Counted from the stretch's first letter, positions 54,905 through 63,629 are shown. The stretch is 64,000 nt of DNA from Selenomonas sp. F0473 (GCF_000315545.1 NZ_JH992902.1:1198470-1262469); one strand, 5' to 3'. The notes: generated by a model from the letters alone, not told the origin. Translations and numbers: made by a program.

Positions 54905-55926
54905 GACCGACCTCCCCCATATTTGCGCTGAAAGAGCAGCCACAGGAAGACCGGCGCGCCCGCAAGCGTCGTCGTGACGCCGATGGGCAGCTCCGTCCCC
55001 GGGACGATATTGCGGCCGAGGATGTTTGCCCACGCGAGGAAGCAGCCCCCTGCGAGCGCACTCATGGGAATCACATGCCGATGCGCGCTCCCTGTCGCAA
55101 GGCGAACGATATGCGGGACGACGAGTCCGACAAAGCCGATCATCCCCGCGACGTAAACGGCGCTCCCGACCATCGCGGCCGTGACCGCAATATATATTTT
55201 GCGATAAAACGCAAGATCCCGCCCCATACTGAGGGAGAGTTCGTCCCCCATGAGCATGAGATCGAGTATGCGCCGCTGCGAGAGGAAATACAGGCAGCCC
55301 GCAGCCGTTACGATGCCAAACAACCCCGTCATCGTCCAATTCCCCGCGCCGAGGTTCCCCATCATCCAGAACTGGATGGACCGCGTCTTGCTCGGTTCGG
55401 CCATCGCGGCGATGATGAAGCTGACCGCCGCCGAGCACGCGGCGCTCATCGCAAAGCCCGCGAGCAGGAGTGTGATGCTGCCGCCGCTCTGCTTGGTGAG
55501 AGAGGCAATGAGCAGGATAAAGGCGGATACGGCCGCCGCCCCGAGAAAGGCAAAGGCTCCCGTGCCGTCCATCCCCCACAGCGCGGAGACGCCGCCCGCG
55601 ATGGCGAGCACCGCGCCGAGGCTCGCTCCCGAAGAGATGCCGAGCAGATAGGGATCGGCGAGCGGGTTTTTCATCACCGCCTGCATGACCGCTCCCGTGA
55701 CCGCGAGGCACGCCCCCACGAGGAATGCGAGGACGAGATGCGGCAGGCGCAGATATTGGATCACATCCTGCCGCATGCTCCCCGCCCCCGACGGGTCGGC
55801 AACGCTCAGCCAAATATATTGTATCGTTTCCGTAAATCCAAGCGGGATCGTCCCGCGCCCGAGCGCATAGACCGTAACGAGGAGCAGCGCCGCCGCAAGG
55901 AGTAATGTGCGCACCGTTCTTCCCAT
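54901..55926 (-). CDS. FecCD/BtuC-family permease
   Basis: Predicted 341 residues. Blocks LRLPHLVLAFLVGACLAVTG, NPLADPYLLGISSGASLGAV and GMIGFVGLVVPHIVRLATG are typical. Overlaps the ATPase gene upstream and the binding-protein gene downstream by ATGA junctions, so all are tightly coupled. Second FecCD permease of the same importer set; the other lies on the far side of the ATPase gene. Confidence 0.92.
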   Translation of the reverse strand: MGRTVRTLLLAAALLLVTVYALGRGTIPLGFTETIQYIWLSVADPSGAGSMRQDVIQYLRLPHLVLAFLVGACLAVTGAVMQAVMKNPLADPYLLGISSGASLGAVLAIAGGVSALWGMDGTGAFAFLGAAAVSAFILLIASLTKQSGGSITLLLAGFAMSAACSAAVSFIIAAMAEPSKTRSIQFWMMGNLGAGNWTMTGLFGIVTAAGCLYFLSQRRILDLMLMGDELSLSMGRDLAFYRKIYIAVTAAMVGSAVYVAGMIGFVGLVVPHIVRLATGSAHRHVIPMSALAGGCFLAWANILGRNIVPGTELPIGVTTTLAGAPVFLWLLFQRKYGGGRS

Positions 55927-56693
55927 CAGCGGCCGCCCCTCTCGTAGATCACGGCGGGCCGACCGTCCGGGCGCAGCGTCACCTTTGCCTTCACGCGGTA
56001 GAGGGCGCCGATGAGTTCCGGCGTCAGCACCTCGGCGGGCGTTCCCTCCGCGACGATCTTCCCCTTCTGCAGGGCGACGATGCGGTCGCAGTACATCGCC
56101 GCGATGTTGAGGTCATGGATCGCGGCGATCACCGTGAGCCCGCGTGCGCTGATGATATCCATGATCTGCAGCTGATAGGTGATGTCCAGATGATTCGTCG
56201 GCTCGTCGAGGATGAGACACGGCGTCTCCTGTGTGAGCGCACGCGCGAGCATCGCGCGCTGCTGCTCGCCGCCCGAGAGCCACGAGAAGCTGTCCCGCTC
56301 CATCGCGAGGACGCCCGTCTCCCGCATCGAGCGCCGCGCGATCTCGATGTCCTCGGCATTGTCGCCCTCGGTGATCCCCTTGTACGGCGTGCGCCCCATG
56401 AGCACGACATCCCGCACGGAGAAATCAAATCCGTGCCCGTGATGCTGCGCGAGCACCGCCGTCTCCTTGGCGCTCTCCTTATAGGAGAGCGTCGAGAGAT
56501 CGCGTTCGCCGATCCTAATGCAGCCGCCCGAGGGCTTCAGCACGCGGTAGATACATTTGAGCAGGGTGCTCTTGCCGCTGCCGTTGGGTCCGATGAGCCC
56601 CGTCAGCCGATGTGCCGGAAAAGTGACGGACACGCGGTCGAGAACGCGTTTCTCCCCGTACTGTGCGGATAGTTCCGCAATCTGTATCTTCAT
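55926..56693 (-). CDS. ABC importer ATP-binding subunit (BtuD/FepC-like)
   Basis: Predicted 255 residues. Walker A LIGPNGSGKST, signature WLSGGEQQR, Walker B CLILDEPTNHLDITYQ and AIHDLNIAAMYCD. The helix VRDVVLMGRTPYKG is family-typical. It is sandwiched between two FecCD permease genes with overlapping stops and starts on both sides, so a heterodimeric permease with one ATPase is suggested. Confidence 0.92.
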   Translation of the reverse strand: MKIQIAELSAQYGEKRVLDRVSVTFPAHRLTGLIGPNGSGKSTLLKCIYRVLKPSGGCIRIGERDLSTLSYKESAKETAVLAQHHGHGFDFSVRDVVLMGRTPYKGITEGDNAEDIEIARRSMRETGVLAMERDSFSWLSGGEQQRAMLARALTQETPCLILDEPTNHLDITYQLQIMDIISARGLTVIAAIHDLNIAAMYCDRIVALQKGKIVAEGTPAEVLTPELIGALYRVKAKVTLRPDGRPAVIYERGGR

Positions 56694-57754
56694 TCCGCTC
56701 CTCCAAACCGATACGCGCGGCGCGTCAGCATAACGATAAATGCCGGCGCCCCCATCAGCGCAAGCATCACCCCAAGCGGGATATCGACGCCGGGCACGAG
56801 CGCTCTGCCGAGGATATCCGCCCACACCGCGGCAATGCCTCCGAAGAGCACAGCCGCAGGGATCAGCCGCCGGTGATCCGCCCCCACGAGCATGCGCGTA
56901 AAATGCGGCGCAAGAAGCCCGATGAACCCGATCAGCCCCGCATTGAGGACGACGCATCCGACCAGCAGCGCGTTCAGCACGAGATAGAGCCGCATAAAGG
57001 GCAGCAGCGGGCGCCCCAAGGGGATCGCCGCCGTCTCCCCCTCGAGCATGAGATTGAGGATCCGCGCCTGCGTTGTGAAAAAGGCCGCGGCACCAGCGAC
57101 GACGACAAGCAGGATCAGCGTTCCGGGCAGCTTTGCCGCAGCGACGCTCCCCATCAGCCAGTAAAGCGTCACGTCCATACCCGTAGAGTTCGCGCCGAGG
57201 TAGACGAGCACGCCCGTAACGCCGGCGCACACCGCGCCGAGCGCAATACCGAGGATGAGGAGGTATGAGATATCATATCCGCCGAACCGTCCCGCAGCGG
57301 CCGCAGCCGCGGCGGAAACGGCGACGGCACCGAGAAAAGCGCCGACTCCCATGGAGCCGGCGCCCAGTGCCGTACCGATACCGAGGAATACCGCGCACGC
57401 GACGCCGAGCGACGCGCCGGACGATACGCCCATAATATAAGGATCCGCCATCGGATTCCGAAAGATCGCCTGCATCACGGCACCCGAAAGCGAGAGCCCC
57501 ATGCCGACGCAGGCGGCGAGCAGGACGCGCGGCAGGCGCAGATCCCACACCGCGCTCGCCGCGCCCATACCGATCGCAGGCGACTCCCCGCCCAAGACTT
57601 GATACCGCAGGATATCCGCCAAATCCCGGCCCCCGATCGGCAGATAGCCGAGGAGCAGCCCCAGGAAGACGGAGAGGAGCAATATGCCCCCCAAAACGCC
57701 GAGCAGGGCCGACATCGGCATCCGCCGCGCAAAGTACAGCAGTTTTCCCATCAT
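56690..57754 (-). CDS. FecCD/BtuC-family permease
   Basis: Predicted 354 residues from ATG 57754, one base inside the receptor's stop codon (TAATG). Blocks LRLPRVLLAACVGMGLSLSG, NPMADPYIMGVSSGASLGVA and GLIGFIGLLAPHFTRMLVG identify the family. First inner-membrane component of the riboswitch operon. With the permease at 54901 it gives two different FecCD subunits for one ATPase, as in FepDG or FhuB-type systems. Confidence 0.92.
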   Translation of the reverse strand: MMGKLLYFARRMPMSALLGVLGGILLLSVFLGLLLGYLPIGGRDLADILRYQVLGGESPAIGMGAASAVWDLRLPRVLLAACVGMGLSLSGAVMQAIFRNPMADPYIMGVSSGASLGVACAVFLGIGTALGAGSMGVGAFLGAVAVSAAAAAAAGRFGGYDISYLLILGIALGAVCAGVTGVLVYLGANSTGMDVTLYWLMGSVAAAKLPGTLILLVVVAGAAAFFTTQARILNLMLEGETAAIPLGRPLLPFMRLYLVLNALLVGCVVLNAGLIGFIGLLAPHFTRMLVGADHRRLIPAAVLFGGIAAVWADILGRALVPGVDIPLGVMLALMGAPAFIVMLTRRAYRFGGAE

Positions 57755-59916
57755 TAAAGCTCGAAGTTCGCAGAGAGCGTGAACGTCCGCGGCGAGCCGA
57801 GACCAAGCGTGCTGCTTGCCCCGCGCGCCACCCAATAATCCTTACCCGCGACATTGTAGAGCATCGCGCTGATCGTCACGGGCGTCCGGTCGATCTTCGT
57901 CCGATAGTTCGCGCCGAGGTCGAAGATGAAGTGGGACGGAACGCCGATCTTATCATTATTGATCGTGGTTGATCCCACATAGTTGGCGCGTCCAATGACA
58001 GACCACGCCTCTGTGGGATGATAGACGATGCCCATCGATCCCGACCAGTGCGGCATGCCGTCCACTGGCTTACCGTCGTTGAGTCCGCGGGACGTCTTGC
58101 GCTGCGTCACCTTCATATAGGAGAGTCCGCCGATGATATCCCAACGATTGGCAATATTCCCCGTGAAGCCCCACTCGACGCCCCTGTTTTCCTGCTGTCC
58201 GTCAAGCTGGCGATATTTGTCTGTGCCGCGATAGACATCCACCGCATTGGCCTGCCGAATCTGGTACAGGCTCAGCGTGTGGAGGAAGCTCCCCGCCTTG
58301 ACCTTCACGCCGATCTCGTTCTGCTTGGTCTTCGCCGGATCGAGGCGCTCTCCCCCATTCTTATAGCCGTCCGTTGTAGATACCGTACTGCCGAGGCCAA
58401 AGCTCTCCGTGTGATCCAGATAGACCATCACATCCGGTGTGAATTTCCAACTGACGGCAAATGTCGGCGAGATGGCGTGCGTTTTCTTGGACTCCTTGTT
58501 CGCGGGCGTATCCTTCACGCTGTGCCCATGGATGCCCATGGTAAACTGGAGTCTGTCATCGAACGCCTTCATCGTATCGACCACATGCCAGCCCAGCATC
58601 AGCGTATTCGTGTCATGCGGCGCGCTTGCATGCGGATCCCCCGGGTTCGCCCAGTCGTTGTCGCGGTAGATATTGCCCGTCCCCGACCAGAAATTCTTGC
58701 CGTCGCCGTCGTAGTGCAGGCGGTTCCGATCGAGCCCGACGAGGTAATCGTGATGCACGGCGCCCGTCCTAAAGTCGCCGCGCAGGCCGATTCCCGTGTA
58801 AAAACGCGTAAAGGCGAGCGGCCAGTTGGACATCGAGATCGTAAAGTCGCCCGCTTCGTTGAAGACCTTCGGCGTACCGTCAACATAGCCGTACCAGTTC
58901 TCACGATGAACGCCCATATTGAGGAAGGCCGTCAGATGCGCCGAGAGCTTCTGCTCATGATTGAGCACCGCAAGGAGGTTATCATACTCATTGTAGGACC
59001 ACGACGGCTTATAGCTGCGCGACAGGTCGGGGGCGGACGGCAGCTTCGTCAGCGTGCTGAAATCAAAGTTGATCGTACTGGGCCCCGCATTGTGCTTCGT
59101 ATGGTTGTAGCCGAGCAGGAAATTCGTCCGGGATTTTTCCGTATGCTGATCGAGGTTGACGAAGATGTTCTGACGCACGAGACGCTCGTGTTTGATCGCC
59201 GTCTCGCCGCCGACATTGGTCGCCGTGATGCGCACGCCCCAGCGGTCGGCCTTGCCGAAGCGCGTGCTCACGTCGACCGCCTCCTCGACGGAATGCCCGC
59301 CGAGGTAGGAGATGCGGGCCTCCGTGGCCTTGCGCTCCGCTTTCTTCGAGATATAATTGACCGTGCCGCCGATTGCCTCGCTGAGGCTCGTACCACTGAC
59401 GCCGAGGTTCGGCCCGGAGATCACGCTCACGCTGTCCACCCAGTAGTACGGAATATTATACTGCCCGAGCATCCCCGGGATGCCGTTGATGTATTGCGTA
59501 TGCCCGTTCGTTCGGAACCCGCGAATCGCAATATCCTGATAGAGATGACTCGACCAGACCCGCACCGACGGATCGAGCGTAAGCACACCGTTCACGCCGT
59601 CCGCGGGCGAACTAAATGTCCGGATCGCCTTTTGGCTCATGCTCGAGACCGCAAACGGCGCATCCATCACATCCTGATTGCCGAGCATGCCGACCGTCGG
59701 TCTCTCCTCTACGAATCCGCCGGGCAGCGTCGTATCGGCCGGTTCCGGCGCACGCTGACCCGTGACATCAACAGGATCCAGCTCGTAGGTATCGACGGAG
59801 CCTGTCCCCCCCCCGTGCGCATCCGTCTTCTCTGCGGCGGATACACCGCTCATCCACACCGTGCTCGTCCCGAGCGCCGCGAGTGCAACCGCGAGCGCCA
59901 GCTTTCGTTTCGTCAT
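57754..59916 (-). CDS. TonB-dependent siderophore-type receptor (first gene after riboswitch)
   Basis: Predicted 720 residues from ATG 59916 (AAGGAGG 9 bases upstream). Signal peptide TKRKLALAVALAALGTSTVW, linker VDTYELDPVDVTGQR, plug with IAIRGFRTNGHTQYINGIPG, VDSVSVISGPNLGVSGTS and GTVNYISKKAE, and a barrel ending TLSANFEL. First cistron under the riboswitch at 60165-60345, with the corrinoid-type importer genes directly after it. This is the best candidate in the window for the receptor that serves that importer. Confidence 0.88.
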   Translation of the reverse strand: MTKRKLALAVALAALGTSTVWMSGVSAAEKTDAHGGGTGSVDTYELDPVDVTGQRAPEPADTTLPGGFVEERPTVGMLGNQDVMDAPFAVSSMSQKAIRTFSSPADGVNGVLTLDPSVRVWSSHLYQDIAIRGFRTNGHTQYINGIPGMLGQYNIPYYWVDSVSVISGPNLGVSGTSLSEAIGGTVNYISKKAERKATEARISYLGGHSVEEAVDVSTRFGKADRWGVRITATNVGGETAIKHERLVRQNIFVNLDQHTEKSRTNFLLGYNHTKHNAGPSTINFDFSTLTKLPSAPDLSRSYKPSWSYNEYDNLLAVLNHEQKLSAHLTAFLNMGVHRENWYGYVDGTPKVFNEAGDFTISMSNWPLAFTRFYTGIGLRGDFRTGAVHHDYLVGLDRNRLHYDGDGKNFWSGTGNIYRDNDWANPGDPHASAPHDTNTLMLGWHVVDTMKAFDDRLQFTMGIHGHSVKDTPANKESKKTHAISPTFAVSWKFTPDVMVYLDHTESFGLGSTVSTTDGYKNGGERLDPAKTKQNEIGVKVKAGSFLHTLSLYQIRQANAVDVYRGTDKYRQLDGQQENRGVEWGFTGNIANRWDIIGGLSYMKVTQRKTSRGLNDGKPVDGMPHWSGSMGIVYHPTEAWSVIGRANYVGSTTINNDKIGVPSHFIFDLGANYRTKIDRTPVTISAMLYNVAGKDYWVARGASSTLGLGSPRTFTLSANFEL

Positions 59917-60016
59917 TTGACAGTTCCTCCTTAAAAATTCCCGGAATCCGCACGCGCCATCCCCGGCACCCGCGGCATTCCATACAGCCCTTGTTCCCCT
60001 TCATCATCCGACTTTT

Positions 60017-60052
60017 CCAAAAAGAAGAGCCCCGCCAAGAACAGACGGGGCC
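60017..60052 (-). terminator. Second terminator-like hairpin in the riboswitch leader
   Basis: Minus-strand GGCCCCG, 11-base loop, CGGGGC then TCTTCTTTTT, between the riboswitch terminator and the receptor gene. It may give tandem attenuation. Confidence 0.55.
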
Positions 60053-60063
60053 GATTTCATGCG

Positions 60064-60099
60064 AAAAAAATCTGCCGTCCTGTCCATCGCAGGATGCAG
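60064..60099 (-). terminator. Riboswitch expression-platform terminator
   Basis: Minus-strand CTGC-A-TCCTG, loop, CAGGA-CG-GCAG, ATTTTTTT, matching the arrangement at 42828-42864. Confidence 0.75.
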
Positions 60100-60164
60100 C
60101 GGTCACAGCGCATCGCGCTGCGCATCCGCGCGCACACGAGTGCTGCCGTTCCCGGCGTACGAGG

Positions 60165-60345
60165 TTCGGTAGGTCTTCCGGCTCTGCGTCATCGTCCGCC
60201 CCGTCTTCCCGGTCTCCCAGTGACATCGTGAGGCGTCCTCGGCATTACGGCGGCGGGACCGCATCGGCTTTGCACCGATTTCCCTGTTACCCCGCGCGCA
60301 TCGGCAGTACGCCGACGTCCGCGCGGGCACCGAACCTGCTTATGA
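60165..60345 (-). promoter_or_regulatory. Cobalamin (B12) riboswitch aptamer
   Basis: Minus strand: AGGTTCGGTGCCC, a variable GC-rich arm, GGTGCAAAGCCGATGCGGTC, CCGCCGCCGTAATGCCGAGG, B12 box TGTCACTGGG, closing AGCCGGAAGACCTACCGAAC. It controls the eleven-gene uptake operon running to 45590. Confidence 0.93.
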
Positions 60346-60372
60346 AGTTAAAACAAAATAAATTCACATTGG

Positions 60373-60401
60373 AGTATAGCGAACTCGCATACGCTTGTCA
60401 A
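60373..60401 (-). promoter_or_regulatory. Sigma-70 promoter of the corrinoid uptake operon
   Basis: Minus-strand TTGACA at 60396-60401 and TATACT at 60373-60378, 17-base spacer. Confidence 0.85.
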
Positions 60402-60629
60402 CACGGCGCGGGCGTTTTCAAACGAATACGCGGCCATATCAATCCGGTCGCCTCTTTTATAGTCAAAAACTATGCTGTTAATTTTAAAATTTTATATTTT
60501 TTTATTGCATTTTATGTAAAAGTAAAGAAGGAATTGCTGAAAAGATAGAGAATTAAGAATTCGTCAAAGAAAGTTTCTGTAATATATTTCAGAAACTAAA
60601 GTTATGAACTGATGAATGGAGATGAATCA
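60402..60629 (+). other. Leader/intergenic region before DASS permease copy 2
   Basis: AT-rich and without a credible gene. The final 100 bases resemble the leader of the first copy (AATTCGT...GTTTCT...AACTGATGAA). GTTTCTG and CAGAAAC form a small hairpin near 60570-60595. No clean promoter could be fixed. Confidence 0.5.
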
Positions 60630-61910
60630 ATGGATGCAGCAATGCTGACATTAGGGGTTCTCGCGGTGGCGGCGATACTCTTCGCTACCGAGATCATCCC
60701 GCTCGCCGTCACCGCGATGGGTGCGGCGATCTCGCTGGGTCTGTTAGGCGTGCTAACACCCACACAGGTATTTTCCGGTTTATCTAATTCCACCGTCGTT
60801 CTGTTCGCCGGTATGTTCGTCATCGGCGCCGCGATGTTCCAAACGGGACTCGCACAGAAAATCGGTATCGCCGTCGTTAAGAAGTCCGGCAGCAGCGAGG
60901 CCCCGCTGATGGCTGCGATCATGTTCATCACGATCGTCCTCTCGTCGGTCTCCTCGAACACGGCGACGGTCGCCTGCCTCATGCCGGTCGTGATCCAGAT
61001 CTGCGCGGCGGCAAAGGTGCCTGTCTCTCCGCAGCTCATGGCGCTCGCCGTCGCGGCGAACGTCGGCGGTACGATCACGATGGTCGGCACGCCTCCGAAC
61101 ATCCTCATGAGCGCAACGCTTCAGTCCAGCGGGCTCCAGCCGTTCGGCTTCTTCGAGTTCGCATGGATCGGCATTCCGCTCTCCATCGCGGGTATGGCGT
61201 ACATGCTCACGATCGGCCGTAAGCTCTGCCCGCAGCACATGGTACAGGGTCTCAGCACAGATGACGCCGACGCAGCGATCGAAAAAGAGGAGAAGACGAA
61301 CGCGAGCAAGATGTATGTCTGCGCCGCCATCCTTATCGCTGTTATCGCCGCGATGGTCTTTGAGAAAGAACTCAACGTTCCGATGCATATGTCCGCCATC
61401 ATCGGTGCGCTCATCTGCGTATTGACGGGCTGCCTCAACGAGAAACAGGCGTATCAGGGCATCGACTGGACGACGATCTTCCTCTTTGCCGGTATGCTCC
61501 CGCTCGCCAGCGCCATGGATAAGACGGGCGCGGGCGCTCTCATCGCGAACTTCGTCGTTAGCCTCATGGGCGACACGCCGTCGCCGTACGTCATCGTCTT
61601 CGCCATGTTCGTCCTCTCCTGCGGTCTGACGCAGTTCATGTCGAACACGGCTGCCGCAGCGCTGCTCGCGCCGATCGCGATCTCGATCGCGGAGACGGTC
61701 GGCGTTTCGCCGTATCCGGTCGTCATGGCGATCGGTATCGCCGCATCCTGCGCGTTCACGACGCCGGTGGCGACCCCGCCGAACACGCTCGTCCTCGGCC
61801 CCGGCCAGTTCCGTTTCATGGACTATGTGAAGGTCGGCATTCCGCTCGTCGCGGTTTCTCTCATCGTCTGCTTGATCGTCATTCCAATGGTATGGCCCTT
61901 CGCGAAATAA
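60630..61910 (+). CDS. SLC13/DASS-family permease, copy 2
   Basis: Predicted 426 residues from ATG 60630 (GGAG 8 bases upstream; an in-frame ATG at 60612 lacks a site). SSNTATVACLMPV and MSNTAAAALLAPI hold the sodium/substrate sites, and the sequence follows copy 1 (29663) almost throughout, with the main difference in the cytoplasmic loop after RKLCPQHMV. Divergent from the corrinoid operon and followed by the SHMT-like gene with no clear terminator between, so the two may be partly cotranscribed. Confidence 0.88.
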   Translation: MDAAMLTLGVLAVAAILFATEIIPLAVTAMGAAISLGLLGVLTPTQVFSGLSNSTVVLFAGMFVIGAAMFQTGLAQKIGIAVVKKSGSSEAPLMAAIMFITIVLSSVSSNTATVACLMPVVIQICAAAKVPVSPQLMALAVAANVGGTITMVGTPPNILMSATLQSSGLQPFGFFEFAWIGIPLSIAGMAYMLTIGRKLCPQHMVQGLSTDDADAAIEKEEKTNASKMYVCAAILIAVIAAMVFEKELNVPMHMSAIIGALICVLTGCLNEKQAYQGIDWTTIFLFAGMLPLASAMDKTGAGALIANFVVSLMGDTPSPYVIVFAMFVLSCGLTQFMSNTAAAALLAPIAISIAETVGVSPYPVVMAIGIAASCAFTTPVATPPNTLVLGPGQFRFMDYVKVGIPLVAVSLIVCLIVIPMVWPFAK

Positions 61911-61927
61911 AAATCCGCAGGATATGA

Positions 61928-61956
61928 GTGACCGAAGCTTTTCATTGTGCTATACT
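61928..61956 (+). promoter_or_regulatory. Tentative promoter of SHMT-like gene 2
   Basis: GTGACC at 61928-61933 and TATACT at 61951-61956 with a 17-base spacer. The -35 is weak. Confidence 0.45.
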
Positions 61957-62052
61957 AGGGGTATATTGCGCCGATGATAAGGCGCGGATGCACACGGTAT
62001 GGAAAACGTCACCGGACGTTTCGCTCAGATTTTATACGAGGAGACATCGGCA

Positions 62053-63288
62053 ATGAAAAAGAAAGTGTTGCTCAGCCATCTGAAATCGTTCGACGAGGAA
62101 ATATTCACTCTGCTGGAGGAAGAGGAGCAGCGCCAGCGCTACACGCTCTCCTTCCTGCCGAATATCAACGCTATGTCACCGTTCGCGGCGTATCTCGAGG
62201 GGAGCATCCTCACGAATAGCATCTTTGACCACCACGACGAGACGGCAAGCGGGGGTATTCACCTCGAATCCATTGTTCAGACGCGCGCCCGGACGCTGTT
62301 CGGCAGCGACCACGCGATTGTGCGGCTCGGCAGTATCGCCTCCGCCTCGCGGGTCGTCTTCCAAGGCTTGCTCCAGCCGGGCGACTGCGTTCTCTCGTTC
62401 AATCTGCGCAAGAAGGATCACAGCACGGGGCTCTCGTATGTGTTCGAGAACTACGGCATCGATCCTTCGACGCAGCAGATCGACTGGGGCGAAGTGCGGG
62501 CACAGGCCGAACGCGTGCGTCCGCGTCTCATCATCTTTTCGCCGGTCAGTTATCCGCGCACGGTCGATTACCGCATTCTCTATGAGATCGCGCAGTCGGT
62601 GGACGCCTATCTCTGGGTGGACATCAGCCAGTGCGTCGGCCTTGTTGCGGCGGGGCTTGTGCCCACGCCCGTACCGTTCGCCGATGTAGTGACGTTCTCG
62701 ACCTCGGCCTCTCTGCGCGGTCCCGATGGCGCGGTCATCCTCTGCAAACGCGATATCGCGGGGTGCATGGATGCGGCGATCGTCAATACGGGGCATGTCG
62801 CGCTCCATATGAACCATCTGGCGGCGCTCGGCGTCGTCCTGCGCGAAGCCGCGAGCGAACAGTTCCGCCGCTACGGGGAACAGGTCTTGAAGAACGCCGA
62901 AGTCCTCGCGCGCGCTCTCGCCGATCACGGCGCCTCGGTGCTCTGCGGCGGCACGGATACCCATCTCGTGCTCGCCTCGTCGACGGGCAGCGTGAATATG
63001 GACGAAGCGATGGATGTGATCGCACGGATGGGGATACGCGCGCGCGTCGCGGATATTCCAACGATGAACCCCGGGATTTTCCTCCATGCGCTGCGCCTCT
63101 CGACGTTCAATCCGACGACGCGCTCGCTCAAAGAGGAGGATATGGCGTATATCGGCTTGCTCCTTGCAAAGCCGCTGACACAGATCCTTTCTCCCGAGGA
63201 GATCGAACAGGCGCATCAAGAGATTGTCGCGCTGGTAAAGGACAGTCCCATCTCCTCCGAGGAGTGGATGGGCGAAAACGACGGCTAA
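62053..63288 (+). CDS. SHMT-like protein lacking the PLP lysine, copy 2
   Basis: Predicted 411 residues from ATG 62053 (GAGGAG 9 bases upstream; the in-frame ATG at 61999 has no site). A clear paralogue of 43509-44834: MSPFAAYLEGSILTNS, VDISQCVGLVAAGLVP, LCGGTDTHLVL and LRLSTFNPTTRSLKEEDM. The lysine block reads TSASLRGPDGA, so the Schiff-base lysine is Ala219. Asp190 is kept and the usual His is Gln193. The two copies lost the lysine to different residues yet keep the rest of the fold, including GPDGA, which suggests a maintained non-PLP role. It lacks the C-terminal extension of copy 1. Confidence 0.8.
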   Translation: MKKKVLLSHLKSFDEEIFTLLEEEEQRQRYTLSFLPNINAMSPFAAYLEGSILTNSIFDHHDETASGGIHLESIVQTRARTLFGSDHAIVRLGSIASASRVVFQGLLQPGDCVLSFNLRKKDHSTGLSYVFENYGIDPSTQQIDWGEVRAQAERVRPRLIIFSPVSYPRTVDYRILYEIAQSVDAYLWVDISQCVGLVAAGLVPTPVPFADVVTFSTSASLRGPDGAVILCKRDIAGCMDAAIVNTGHVALHMNHLAALGVVLREAASEQFRRYGEQVLKNAEVLARALADHGASVLCGGTDTHLVLASSTGSVNMDEAMDVIARMGIRARVADIPTMNPGIFLHALRLSTFNPTTRSLKEEDMAYIGLLLAKPLTQILSPEEIEQAHQEIVALVKDSPISSEEWMGENDG

Positions 63289-63296
63289 GATACGAT

Positions 63297-63333
63297 AAAA
63301 GCCCGCCGCGGAGAACCGCGGCGGGCTTTTTTT
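63297..63333 (+). terminator. Terminator of SHMT-like gene 2
   Basis: AAAAGCCCGCCGCGG, short loop, CCGCGGCGGGCTTTTTTT after the stop. Confidence 0.9.
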
Positions 63334-63345
63334 ATGTATAAGTTA

Positions 63346-63374
63346 TTGCAACGTATGTTTCATCGTGTTATACT
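63346..63374 (+). promoter_or_regulatory. Promoter of the small hydrophobic toxin gene
   Basis: TTGCAA at 63346-63351 and TATACT at 63369-63374, 17-base spacer. Confidence 0.75.
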
Positions 63375-63457
63375 GCCTATAAGGCACTGCTAACTACGGT
63401 AGGCGGTCGATTTCTTATCTTGCCCCCAAGAGTATACACATATGGGGGGTGATTGGC

Positions 63458-63526
63458 ATGGGTACATATGAGTTTCTTACGACTCTCGTGTTGTTGCTTG
63501 CGCTGATTATCGCGATTAAATCCTAG
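63458..63526 (+). CDS. 22-residue membrane peptide, probable type I holin-like toxin
   Basis: ATG at 63458 with GGGGGG 8-9 bases upstream, 22 codons, TAG at 63524. After MGTYEFL comes one hydrophobic helix (TTLVLLLALIIAI) and a short KS tail. It resembles the small holin-like toxins of type I systems (TxpA/BsrG/Fst type) in size, hydrophobicity and the N-terminal YE. CCCCC at 63423-63427 can pair with the GGGGG of the ribosome site, as in such mRNAs. A promoter lies upstream and an antisense promoter downstream. Confidence 0.65.
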   Translation: MGTYEFLTTLVLLLALIIAIKS

Positions 63527-63529
63527 ATT

Positions 63530-63573
63530 GAGAAAGCCCCGCCTAATGTTTCCAGCAACGGGCGGGGTTTCTC
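63530..63573. terminator. Terminator shared by toxin mRNA and antisense RNA
   Basis: GAGAAAGCCCCGCC and GGCGGGGTTTCTC pair around a loop. It follows the toxin stop by 4 bases and would also be crossed by the antisense transcript. Confidence 0.75.
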
Positions 63574-63623
63574 GTTCAATTTGCTAAGGGGGCAGCCGCT
63601 TATCGGCAGCGCCTCTTTTTTAT
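63531..63623 (-). ncRNA. Putative antisense antitoxin RNA
   Basis: The promoter at 63630-63658 points leftward toward the toxin. A transcript starting near 63623 and ending in or beyond the 63530-63573 hairpin would overlap the 3' end of the toxin mRNA, the layout of TxpA/RatA-type systems. Its ends are inferred. Confidence 0.45.
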
Positions 63624-63629
63624 GTGTCT

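Noticed and set aside
53882-55813. A 643-codon version of the binding-protein gene
   Set aside because: The extra N-terminal 300 residues are the permease gene read in another frame; a signal peptide with lipobox and a strong ribosome site start at 54904.
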